From positions 2,418,001 to 2,482,000 of the forward strand of contig NZ_CP042862.1 in the NCBI RefSeq assembly GCF_008001015.1: a stretch of DNA of 64,000 nt, read 5' to 3'. Position numbers and translations under genes: made by a program. Of the stretch, positions 21,691 through 28,276 are shown piece after piece (within the stretch, counting starts at the first letter, position 1; every line of letters starts with the position of its first letter). The DNA comes from Serinicoccus profundi (GTDB lineage Bacteria > Actinomycetota > Actinomycetes > Actinomycetales > Dermatophilaceae). The notes beneath the pieces were generated by a model, which saw only the letters and a program-made list of their open reading frames with translations, was not told the DNA's origin and made no database searches.

Positions 21691-21799
21691 CCTTCTCGAG
21701 TCGGTTGCGAGAGATCACTCGAAGGATCACACCGGTGGCCGCGGCTACCCCAGCAGGACACGCTCACCCGGTGCTCGTACACAGAGATAATAGATTCGG

Positions 21800-22005
21800 C
21801 TCCGGCGCCGGCGTGACCCGAAATTACACGGACGCCGTTCGCGGCTGTCTTTTTGTGGATCTGTCCGTCGACGCCGGGGTCGCTGCGGGCCGGGCGGGTA
21901 CATGACTTGATAGGAGCCTGACCGGGAAGTCGTCTCACCTTTGTGCTGTCTGCACTCACCCGACCCGCGGTGACGTTCACCCACCGTTGGAAGGGATTCC
22001 CGTCA
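21800..22005 (+). ncRNA. Probable bridge-RNA region in the left end of the IS110-type element
   Basis: About 200 nt without a convincing reading frame precede the IS110-type recombinase gene. IS110-group elements encode their target-choosing bridge RNA (seekRNA) in exactly this 5' non-coding end. The stretch is GC-rich and can fold locally. It contains ATAGGAGC at 21910-21917, repeated just after the transposase stop (23283-23290). The exact RNA ends and guide loops are not resolved; the assignment is by position. Confidence 0.4.
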
Positions 22006-23277
22006 ATGACGAGCATGACACTCGACGCGCCGCTCACCAACCCGCTACCGCCACCGGCCGGGCTGGTCGCAGGCGTCGACACGCACAAGAACACGCATCA
22101 CGTCGCAATCCTCGATCTCGTTGGCAGACCTGTCGCCGACCGAGAGTTCCGCGCAGACGGCCGCGGCTACGCGCAGGTCATCGCGTTCCTCCACGAGCAC
22201 GGCGATGTCGCACGTGTTGGTGTTGAGGGGACTGGTTCCTACGGGGCCGGTCTCGTCCGAGCGCTGAACGCCGCCGGTCTGACCGTCATTGAAGTCGCAC
22301 GCCAGGACCGGCAAACACGACGGCGTCGAGGCAAGTCCGACCCGCTCGACGCGCACCAGGCAGCCGTCGCGGTCCTAGCCGGTACCGACACCGCGATCCC
22401 GAAGTCTGGTGACGGAGCAGTCGAGTCGATGCGGATCCTGCTGGCAGAGCGACGCTCCGCAGCGAAGGCGCGAGCACAGGTAATGAACCAGATCCATGCA
22501 CTGCTGATCACCGCGCCCGAGCTGGTGCGACAAGCGTTCCGACACCTCAGCGGGCAGCGACTGGTGAACACGCTCGCAAAGACCAGGCCCGGGACGATCC
22601 CGTCTCCTGACCCGGACGTGGTCGCCCGGCAGACACTGCGGCGGTTCGCGCTTCGCTACCTCACGATGCAAGCTGAGATCGACCTCATTGAACAGCAGCT
22701 GGACTTCCTCGCCCGGCAGGTCAACCCCACGCTGCTGTCACTGAGCGGAGTCGGCCCGGTCACCGCCGCGACGCTCCTGGTCGCCGCCGGCGACAACCCC
22801 GAGCGGCTGCGCACCCGGGCGAGCTTCGCCGCTCTCGCCGGCGTCGCCCCGATCCCCGCCTCGTCCGGGCAACGCACACGGCACCGGCTCTGTCGCGGCG
22901 GGAACCGGCACGCGAACGCCGCCCTGCACCGCATCGTGCTGCTGCGCATGCGGCACCGCGAGCCGCGCACGACGGTCTACTTCGAACGGCGTCGCGCAGA
23001 GCAACTCACGGACCGCGACATCATGCGGTGCCTGAAACGACATGTCGCGAACGAGGTCTACGCCGCCCTGCTCAACCCTGCCAAGGACCACCCGGCCGGA
23101 CACGAGCTCCGAGCCCGGCGACAGGCGATCGGCACCCCGATCAGCGTCCTGGCTCAAAGCCTTGGCGTCCCCTACCAGCGCCTACGGCGACTCGAGATCG
23201 GCACCCGCGCCGACCCCGAACTCGAACGCCTCGCCACCCTCGCTCTGGACAAGATCAGCCCACCACAGGACGCTTGA
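22006..23277 (+). CDS. IS110-family transposase (DEDD recombinase) with C-terminal HTH extension
   Basis: Intact 423-residue recombinase. The RuvC-like DEDD domain has D25 (GVDTHKNTH), E74 (GVEGTGSYG), D112 and D115 (KSDPLDAHQAA). A linker of about 120 residues follows. The C-terminal Tnp (transposase_20) domain has the helix-hairpin-helix LSLSGVGPVTAATLL and the serine-containing segment VAPIPASSGQ that supplies the nucleophile in this family. Residues from about 365 to 420 (ELRARRQAIGTPISVLAQSL to RRLEIGTRADPELERL) look like an added Xre-type helix-turn-helix, not part of the usual IS110 fold. The ATG at 22006 has AAGGGA 9 nt upstream. Right end: ATAGGAGC six bases after the stop. Probably still mobile. 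Confidence 0.9.
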   Translation: MTSMTLDAPLTNPLPPPAGLVAGVDTHKNTHHVAILDLVGRPVADREFRADGRGYAQVIAFLHEHGDVARVGVEGTGSYGAGLVRALNAAGLTVIEVARQDRQTRRRRGKSDPLDAHQAAVAVLAGTDTAIPKSGDGAVESMRILLAERRSAAKARAQVMNQIHALLITAPELVRQAFRHLSGQRLVNTLAKTRPGTIPSPDPDVVARQTLRRFALRYLTMQAEIDLIEQQLDFLARQVNPTLLSLSGVGPVTAATLLVAAGDNPERLRTRASFAALAGVAPIPASSGQRTRHRLCRGGNRHANAALHRIVLLRMRHREPRTTVYFERRRAEQLTDRDIMRCLKRHVANEVYAALLNPAKDHPAGHELRARRQAIGTPISVLAQSLGVPYQRLRRLEIGTRADPELERLATLALDKISPPQDA

Positions 23278-23282
23278 CAGCA

Positions 23283-23290
23283 ATAGGAGC
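23283..23290 (+). repeat. ATAGGAGC at IS110 right end, matching 21910-21917
   Basis: The octamer ATAGGAGC follows the transposase stop by 5 nt and also occurs 88 nt before its start. Such shared short sequences near both ends fit IS110 end/core recognition; the exact termini are not defined. Confidence 0.4.
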
Positions 23291-23315
23291 ATCCACTCTG
23301 CAGGACTCCACTTCG

Positions 23316-23521
23316 TCTTCACGGGGTCATCTGCCGGTCCGATGCCCTCGACGTCGGGAAAGCTCAGTCCAAAGCGGTCGTTGGACACCCAGCCGTCCTG
23401 GTCCTGGGTCCAGCCGATCTCGCTGGCCAACTCCGCGGCCTCCCGCTCGGTCATCAGCCAGTTCGTGTCCACCCAGAACTGCAGCATGTCGAGCGCTTCA
23501 TCGACGGGAATCGACTGCCAG
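23316..23521 (-). repeat. 206-bp direct repeat, copy 1 (copy 2 at 25054-25259)
   Basis: 206 bp align with 25054-25259 without gaps and with about five mismatches (near 98% identity). The repeat spans the first two thirds of the DUF6301 reading frame. The 5' limits differ (start region CTGCCAG versus CTTCCAG), and the 3' limit coincides with foreign DNA at 23315. It marks a recent tandem duplication or gene conversion of the immunity gene. Confidence 0.85.
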
Positions 23522-23534
23522 ATGGACCGCACCG

Positions 23535-24233
23535 TCAATGAGGTAGCTCGTCCAGCCCGTTCAGCTCGAGCGTTTTCTGAGTGGCATCGACAACCTGTTG
23601 GGCAGACCAGTCGCCGGGCAGGGTCAGCAGGGTGCCGGTCTCTACTCGCTCTGCCTGAACCCCGTCGGCGACGTGATCGATTCTGCCGACGGCGTCAGCG
23701 AGCCAGAGCCGATACCCGGGAGTGATCTTCCAGTTTCCACGGCGCGCCAGACGCTGCACTTCGATCGTTCCGAGCCGGACCATCAGGGGATCCCACCCCT
23801 CGACCGCTGAACTGACGACAGCATCGGTGAAGGCCCCCAGGATATGTTCACCGTCGACCGCGGTGACCTCGATGTGAGCGCGTTGAGCCGGGATGCGTCC
23901 CCCCGTGTGATCCTGACCCGCGCTGACATGCGCGACTGCCATTGCCTCACTGGTGAAGCCTCGCACCCAGAACGCGTAACCGTCCCAATCGCCCTGCCGC
24001 GCCAGCCCTTCGGTCGACTTCATCTGCGAGACCAGTTCCGCTTGTTCTGCCTGGCCCTTGGGCCACGGCGTGCGTTCTGTCCCCAGGGTCCACACCGAGA
24101 TACCGGTACGTTCTCGCATTCCGTGCATGAACAGATCGACCTGACGGACGATCTCCTCGGGGGTTTCCTGCGGCCGCGCCCAGACGACGCGGACGCTGAC
24201 CTCTCCGACCGGCGCGGTGGTGGTCGTGTTCAT
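23535..24233 (-). CDS. Putative immunity protein, Imm52-like
   Basis: 232 residues, soluble, acidic, no signal peptide or membrane segment. The N-terminal VRVVWARPQETPEEIVRQVDLFM and the C-terminal VSSAVEGWDPLMVRLGTIEVQRL with later WKITPGYRLWLADAVGRID resemble the layout of Imm52-type immunity proteins of polymorphic toxin systems. The resemblance is weak, and this is an inference helped by the neighbours (TY-Chap, DUF6301). The ATG at 24233 has GGAGG 9 nt upstream. It sits 48 nt after the TY-Chap gene, and its stop overlaps the start of the truncated DUF6301 copy, so all four are one operon. No cognate toxin gene is visible. Confidence 0.5.
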   Translation of the reverse strand: MNTTTTAPVGEVSVRVVWARPQETPEEIVRQVDLFMHGMRERTGISVWTLGTERTPWPKGQAEQAELVSQMKSTEGLARQGDWDGYAFWVRGFTSEAMAVAHVSAGQDHTGGRIPAQRAHIEVTAVDGEHILGAFTDAVVSSAVEGWDPLMVRLGTIEVQRLARRGNWKITPGYRLWLADAVGRIDHVADGVQAERVETGTLLTLPGDWSAQQVVDATQKTLELNGLDELPH

Positions 24234-24281
24234 CTGCTCAGACCTCCAGTGTTGAACGACACCGACTTCGGGACGACTTCG

Positions 24282-24791
24282 TCACCCACGCGTCATCGGA
24301 ATGGTGAGGCTCTCGACCGGCAGGGGGTTCTGCCCCGCATCGAGGGAAGAGATCTCCTCGTCGGTGTAGGTCCGGCCTGAGTGCATGACTTCCGGCTCAC
24401 GCCATGCGGTGTAGCTGAGTTGCTCGGGGGCCGAGGTCACGTACACATCGCGCAAGGCGACGATACAGCTGTGCGCGAGCTGGTCGAACCGTGCTGTGAT
24501 CGCCGAAAAGTCGAGGCGAAACGTCCAGTTCGGCCGGGCATGGGAGTAAAGCGTCCAACCTGATTCTGCGAGCCGCTGCTCACCGTTGTCGTCGGCAGGG
24601 TGAGTGAGTTGTTGATTGCTGTTACTGGTGCACTCCGCTGCGACTGCGTCGTCATCGGCGGCGAACTGCACATGGGCAGGAGTCGCTCCGTCCTGGACGA
24701 CGAGGAATCCTCGATCCGGAAGTTCACGAATGGCACGCGCCAGTTGTGTCGCGAACTCCTCCCAGCCCAGTCTCGCCTGCTGCACGCTCAC
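24282..24791 (-). CDS. TY-Chap domain protein (putative T7SS/secretion-associated peptide-binding chaperone)
   Basis: 169 residues. The N-terminal half reads WEEFATQLARAIRELPDRGF, LVVQDG, HVQFAADDDAVAAECTSNS, then LAESGWTLYSHARPNWTF and a long helix ending LRDVYVTSAPEQLSYTAWRE. This order (WxxFAxxLA, VQFA, AExxSN, LGW, NW, LxxVF) is that of TY-Chap domains, which share a fold with YbjN and type III chaperones and occur beside WXG100 or polymorphic-toxin genes. The GTG at 24791 overlaps the upstream DUF6301 stop as GTGA, so translation is coupled. Binding partner unknown. Confidence 0.65.
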   Translation of the reverse strand: MSVQQARLGWEEFATQLARAIRELPDRGFLVVQDGATPAHVQFAADDDAVAAECTSNSNQQLTHPADDNGEQRLAESGWTLYSHARPNWTFRLDFSAITARFDQLAHSCIVALRDVYVTSAPEQLSYTAWREPEVMHSGRTYTDEEISSLDAGQNPLPVESLTIPMTRG

Positions 24792-25267
24792 GCGGCCCAC
24801 TCCTTGTTCGCCTTCCGCAGGTCGACCTCGGGTTGAGTGAGGTACAGCGCCTCCACAACTTTCGAGCGGACGATCATGACACCGCCCCGTGACTCCAGAT
24901 CGAAGTAGGCGCGATCAACCTCGCCGCGACGCAATGCGCCTTTACCCCAACGCTTTTCGGCCCCGTCGACGTACTCCGCGAAGCGGCCGGCGATGAATCG
25001 AGCAAAGTCGTCGGTGATGTGCTTCTCGTGATCGGTGAGGGTCAGCAAGATCCTCTTCACGGGGTCATCTGCCGGTCCGATGCCCTCGACGTCGGGAAAG
25101 CTCAGTCCAAAGCGGTCGTTGGACACCCAGCCGTCCTGGTCCTGGGTCCAGCCGATCTCGCTGGACAACTCCGCGGCCTCCCGCTCGGTCATCGGCCAGT
25201 TCGCGTCCACCCAGAACTGCAGCATGTCGAGCGCTTCATCGACCGGAATCGACTTCCAGTTGCTCAT
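24788..25267 (-). CDS. DUF6301 family protein (intact copy; probable immunity/T7SS-associated)
   Basis: 159 residues, soluble. It begins SNWKSIPVDEALDMLQFWVD, then MTEREAAELSSEIGW, GWVSNDRFGLSFPDVE, a strand-rich middle (RILLTLTDHEKHITDDFAR), a helix AGRFAEYVDGAEKRWGKG and a DLESRGGVMIVRSKVVEALY strand pair. This is the general plan of DUF6301 proteins of actinobacteria, which lie in toxin/immunity neighbourhoods; function is not established. ATG codons at 25270 and 25267 are adjacent; AAAGGA at 25278-25273 favours 25267. Its first 206 bp exist again at 23316-23521. It is the head of the four-gene immunity-type operon. Confidence 0.65.
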   Translation of the reverse strand: MSNWKSIPVDEALDMLQFWVDANWPMTEREAAELSSEIGWTQDQDGWVSNDRFGLSFPDVEGIGPADDPVKRILLTLTDHEKHITDDFARFIAGRFAEYVDGAEKRWGKGALRRGEVDRAYFDLESRGGVMIVRSKVVEALYLTQPEVDLRKANKEWAA

Positions 25268-25620
25268 CATTGTCCTTTCATCGCAGTCGGCAGGTCCAAC
25301 CTGCCCGGATCGAGTCGGAGCTTGGTAACGCTGACGGAGCCTTCCGGTTTTGCCTGGCCGACATCGTACGGCGCCGTTGCGGATGCCCTCTGCGAGTTCG
25401 GGACGGCTACGCATCGCGTCGGCGAATCGCGGGTCGGATCGAGCGACGTCGCTAGGTCGCCACCGAGCGTGCGGCTGTTTCGCCCATGCTCTCGGACTTC
25501 ATCAGCACACGTCACGATCGAGCGAACGTTCGTCCCTGGTGGCATCCTTGCCCGGCGTGGCCATGTCACCGCCGGACAGCGCGCGGGCAGGGGTACCCAT
25601 GTTCCCCACCGTACCGTCAT
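25267..25620 (-). CDS. Doubtful 117-residue frame upstream of DUF6301
   Basis: Open frame whose stop TGA overlaps the first ATG of the DUF6301 gene. The C-terminal third (VGQAKPEGSVSVTKLRLDPG, then RLDLPTAMKGQ) looks like a genuine protein end, while the N-terminal part is Arg/Pro-rich and unconvincing. It may be the tail of a deleted upstream gene, possibly the lost toxin or a secretion component, re-fused near the right island junction. No family recognised. The rest of this 350-bp stretch shows no other feature. Confidence 0.25.
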   Translation of the reverse strand: MTVRWGTWVPLPARCPAVTWPRRARMPPGTNVRSIVTCADEVREHGRNSRTLGGDLATSLDPTRDSPTRCVAVPNSQRASATAPYDVGQAKPEGSVSVTKLRLDPGRLDLPTAMKGQ

Positions 25621-25622
25621 GG

Positions 25623-26705
25623 TTACGAGTGTCGGAACTCCACCACGTCGCCGTCCGCCATCACGTAGTCCTTGCCCTCGATCCGCACCCGGCCGGCCTC
25701 CTTGGCCTTGGCCATCGAGCCGGCGGTGTCCAGGTCGGCGAAGGAGACGACCTCGGCCTTAATGAAGCCGCGCTCGAAGTCGGTGTGGATGACCCCGGCG
25801 GCCTGCGGCGCGGTCCAGCCCTGACGGATGGTCCAGGCGCGAGACTCCTTGGGGCCGGCGGTGAGGTAGGTCTGCAGCCCGAGGGTGGCGAAGCCGACCC
25901 GGGCCAGCTGGTCCAGGCCGGGCTCCTCCACGCCGACGGACTCCAGCAGCTCGCGGGCCTCCTCGTCCTCCAGCTCGGCCAGGTCGGACTCCAGCTTGGC
26001 ATTGAGGTAGATCGCCTCGGCGGGCGCGACCAGGGCCGCCAGCTCGTCGTGCAGCGCGTCGTCGGTCAGGCCGTCCTCGTCGAGGTTGAAGACGTAGAGG
26101 AACGGCTTGGTGGTGAGCAGGCCCAGCGACCGCGCGATCGCCATATCCACCCCCGCGGCCGGGCCTGCGGCGTACAGGGTGTCCCCGACCTCGAGCACCT
26201 TCTGGGCGGCCAGCGCGGTGTCGAGAACCTCCTTGTCGGCCCGCTTGCCCTTGACCTCCTTCTCCAGCCGCGGCACGGCGTTCTCGAGGGTCTGCAGGTC
26301 GGCGAGCACCAGCTCGGTGTTAATCGTCTCGATGTCGTCGCGCGGGCTGACCTTGCCGTCGACGTGCACGACGTCGTCGTCCCGGAAGGCGCGCACCACC
26401 TGGCAGATCGCGTCGGCCTCGCGGATGTTGGCGAGGAACTTGTTGCCCAGCCCCTCCCCCTCGCTGGCGCCGCGGACGATCCCGGCGATGTCGACGAAGC
26501 TCACGGTCGCCGGCAGGATCTTCGCCGACCCGTGGATCTCGGCCAGCCGGCCCAGCCGGGCGTCCTTGAGCGGCACCACCCCGATGTTGGGCTCGATCGT
26601 CGCGAACGGGTAGTTCGCGGCGAGCACGTTGTTCTTGGTCAGCGCGTTGAAGAGCGTGGACTTGCCCACGTTGGGCAGGCCGACGATTCCGATGGTGAGT
26701 GCCAC
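25623..26705 (-). CDS. ychF: Redox-regulated ATPase YchF (Obg-family), island-altered C-terminus
   Basis: OLA1/YchF P-loop ATPase, 360 residues, ribosome- and proteasome-associated in other organisms. G1 is GLPNVGKST (residues 8-16), the switch and G3 region is VSFVDIAGIVRGASEGEGLG, the G4-like position is NLDED, which gives the ATP rather than GTP preference typical of YchF, and the C-terminal TGS domain ends the protein. The natural ending EFRFNV is replaced by EFRHS because the island at 20351-25648 begins inside the last codons; the change is only a few residues, so function is probably kept. The start is a GTG at 26705 (MALTIGIVGLPNVGKS), 9 nt after TAGACT. Confidence 0.95.
   Translation of the reverse strand: MALTIGIVGLPNVGKSTLFNALTKNNVLAANYPFATIEPNIGVVPLKDARLGRLAEIHGSAKILPATVSFVDIAGIVRGASEGEGLGNKFLANIREADAICQVVRAFRDDDVVHVDGKVSPRDDIETINTELVLADLQTLENAVPRLEKEVKGKRADKEVLDTALAAQKVLEVGDTLYAAGPAAGVDMAIARSLGLLTTKPFLYVFNLDEDGLTDDALHDELAALVAPAEAIYLNAKLESDLAELEDEEARELLESVGVEEPGLDQLARVGFATLGLQTYLTAGPKESRAWTIRQGWTAPQAAGVIHTDFERGFIKAEVVSFADLDTAGSMAKAKEAGRVRIEGKDYVMADGDVVEFRHS
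25633..25648 (-). repeat. Right island junction repeat (attR-like), 16 bp
   Basis: cggaactccaccacgt here is identical to 20351-20366. It covers the codons for VVEFR of ychF. Everything to its left up to 20351 is absent from a normal ychF 3' region. Confidence 0.7.
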
Positions 26706-26714
26706 GGGGTCAGC

Positions 26715-26720
26715 AGTCTA
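26715..26720 (-). promoter_or_regulatory. -10 element TAGACT for ychF
   Basis: On the minus strand TAGACT lies 9 nt before the GTG of ychF, giving a leaderless or almost leaderless transcript. Confidence 0.5.
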
Positions 26721-26758
26721 GTCGGCCCGGCGGGTACCGCGGACCGAGCCCGTCCACC

Positions 26759-27199
26759 TCACTCCGCACCAGGGCGTCGGCGCTGCGCCTTGATCTGGGA
26801 GCGCCGCGACTTGGCCTCGATGCGGCGACGCTGGGATCCCCTCGTCGGGCGCGTGGGACGGCGAGGGGTATGCGGCACAACCGCCTCGCGCAGCAGCTCG
26901 GCCAGGCGGCGGCGGGCGGCGGCGCGGTTGCGCAGCTGGGTGCGGTGCTCGCTCGCGCTGATCGTGAGCACCGTGCCCGACAGCCGGGGCGCCAGCCGCG
27001 CCAGCACGCGAGCCCGCAGGCCCTCGCTCAGCGCCGTGGTCGTGGCGAGGTCCAGGCTGAGCTGGACCCGCGTGTCGGCGGTGTTGACCCCCTGCCCACC
27101 CGGCCCCGAGGAGCGGGAGAACTGCTCGACCAGCTCGGCGGCGGGCACCCGCAGACCACCCGGCGCACCGGGCCCCGGGGGCACGTCGAGGTCGTCCAC
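26759..27199 (-). CDS. arfB: Alternative ribosome-rescue factor ArfB (YaeJ-type peptidyl-tRNA hydrolase)
   Basis: 146 residues. It has the RF-like catalytic GGQ motif in SRSSGPGGQGVNTADTRVQL (about residues 28-47), followed by the small domain and a long basic C-terminal tail (RRPTRPTRGSQRRRIEAKSR) that in ArfB enters the empty mRNA channel of stalled ribosomes. It lacks the codon-recognition domain of RF1/RF2, and its length is typical of ArfB. The start is a GTG at 27199 (MDDLDVPPGPG); no better one is seen. It runs with ychF on the minus strand, 53 nt upstream of it. Confidence 0.9.
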   Translation of the reverse strand: MDDLDVPPGPGAPGGLRVPAAELVEQFSRSSGPGGQGVNTADTRVQLSLDLATTTALSEGLRARVLARLAPRLSGTVLTISASEHRTQLRNRAAARRRLAELLREAVVPHTPRRPTRPTRGSQRRRIEAKSRRSQIKAQRRRPGAE

Positions 27200-27319
27200 C
27201 CCGTCAGTCTGCCGCAGGGAGCGACCTCAGAAGGCGCCGAAGACGGACCCCAGCGCCACCACGACCGCCAGCGCCGCGACCGGGATGACCACCGCGACCC
27301 TGCGGAGGTTGGCTGTCGA

Positions 27320-28276
27320 TCAGCCCGATCGTCCGAGGTCCTCCTCCAGGTGCGGCAGCAGCTGCTGCACGCCGCGCTCACCGAGCACGATGGTGTAGTG
27401 GTTGACGTCCTCGACCGGGACCACGCGCATCTGGGGCAGGCGCCGGGTCCACAGGTCGCGGGCCGCGTCAGCGTAGAGCGGCGGCACCTCGTCGAGCAAC
27501 CCGCGGGGAGCGAGGAACCACGTGGCCGGTCGCGACGGCAGGCTCTCCAGGGCACGCTGCACCGACGCGCCGTCGACCAGCTCGCGGATGTCCTCCTCGA
27601 GCGCCGCGGGCCGAGTCGCCGGGCAGAGCTGCGGCTCCTCCCCCACCAGGTCGTAGTCGACGTAGGCGGTCACGACGTCGTCCCACTCCCTGCCGATGGC
27701 CGGGTGGGCGCGCCAGAAGTCGCGGTAGGCCTCCCGGCTCGGGAAGGTCCTGCGCAGCCGGTCCGCGGCGGGCCCGAGCACCGCGGCCGCGACGTCCTGC
27801 GGCGCGACGCCCGGGGGCGGGAGCAACGGCATACCTCCGTCGACGAGGTGCAGGCTGCGCACCAGGTGCGGGTGCCGGTCGGCGAGGACGATCGAGACGA
27901 AGGCCCCCATCGAGTGACCGACGGCGACGGCCTCGCGCACCCCGAGGTGCTCGAGGACCGCGGCGACGTCGTCGGCGTGGCGGGGCATGCCGTAGGGCCC
28001 GGGCAGGTCGCGAGAGCGCCCGCGACCCCGCAGGTCGGGGGCGATGAGCCGCACCCCGGGCAGGGCCCGGGCGAGCGCGGCGAAGGAGACGTGCGAGGCG
28101 GTGATCCCGTGGACCAGGACCGCCGTGTGGACCTCGGCGTCGGCGGGAGCCCCGTCGACATCCGGCTCCCACACGCCGACGTGGAGCTCGCCCCCCTCCA
28201 CCGGCACGGCCACCTCGCGGTAGCGCGGGCCGACGACGGCGAGCACGGACTCGGGCAGGGTCGTGGTGGTGGTCAT
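27320..28276 (-). CDS. Alpha/beta hydrolase at the end of the liv-bdh operon
   Basis: 318 residues. Oxyanion HG motif at TAVLVHGITASHVSF (about residue 54), nucleophile elbow VGHSMGAFVS (Ser near residue 118), a late acidic residue and the His in EDVNHYTIVLGERG (about residue 292), so the triad is complete. No signal peptide; cytoplasmic. The start overlaps the 3-hydroxybutyrate dehydrogenase stop (ATGA). Context suggests hydrolysis of an ester or oligomer related to hydroxybutyrate; that is inferred. It is the last of nine genes. Downstream there is about 120 bp with only a 21-codon hydrophobic frame of doubtful reality. Confidence 0.82.
   Translation of the reverse strand: MTTTTTLPESVLAVVGPRYREVAVPVEGGELHVGVWEPDVDGAPADAEVHTAVLVHGITASHVSFAALARALPGVRLIAPDLRGRGRSRDLPGPYGMPRHADDVAAVLEHLGVREAVAVGHSMGAFVSIVLADRHPHLVRSLHLVDGGMPLLPPPGVAPQDVAAAVLGPAADRLRRTFPSREAYRDFWRAHPAIGREWDDVVTAYVDYDLVGEEPQLCPATRPAALEEDIRELVDGASVQRALESLPSRPATWFLAPRGLLDEVPPLYADAARDLWTRRLPQMRVVPVEDVNHYTIVLGERGVQQLLPHLEEDLGRSG

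Larger units (their letters stand above)
23182..23538 (-). pseudogene. Truncated DUF6301-like protein, duplicated copy fused to IS110 end
   Basis: Residues 1-74 (SIPVDEALDMLQFWVDTNW, MTEREAAELASEIGW, GWVSNDRFGLSFPDVEGIG) are nearly identical to the intact gene at 24788-25267. After DDPVK, at 23316, similarity stops abruptly and the frame runs into the IS110 end (KTKWSPAEWMLLLLSS and on) to a chance stop at 23182, so about 85 C-terminal residues are lost. The TTG at 23538 overlaps the stop of the Imm52-like gene (TTGA); a GTG two codons later is an alternative. The missing half is not found on the other side of the IS, so the junction reflects a deletion, not a simple insertion. Confidence 0.75.
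20351..25648. mobile_element. Genomic island integrated in the 3' end of ychF
   Basis: A 16-bp direct repeat bounds 5.3 kb that separates ychF from its own native last codons. Contents: a dead IS256-type transposase, an intact IS110-type element, a truncated and an intact DUF6301 gene, a TY-Chap gene, an Imm52-like gene and one doubtful frame. Codon usage is visibly less GC-biased than in the flanks, and I found no copy of the octamer GGTATGCC/GGCATACC inside, although the flanks hold one every 2 kb or so. No integrase is present; it may have been lost through IS-mediated deletion. Site-specific insertion that restores the target gene's end is a known behaviour of integrative elements; its use here is inferred. 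Confidence 0.7.

Noticed and set aside
20375-21750. Defining exact IS256 terminal inverted repeats
   Set aside because: GTGTACGAG and GGATCAC stretches occur near both sides but do not align as one clear inverted repeat; the right side may be truncated, so no termini were assigned.
20351-25648. Explaining the 16-bp repeat as an IS256 target-site duplication
   Set aside because: IS256-family elements make 8-9 bp duplications, and the repeat encloses two IS elements plus cargo and includes conserved ychF codons; site-specific integration fits better.
27227-27292. 21-codon hydrophobic frame (MVIPVAALAVVVALGSVFGAF) after the alpha/beta hydrolase
   Set aside because: It reads like one membrane segment, but there is no ribosome site and the GTG start is arbitrary; it may be a relic but cannot be supported.
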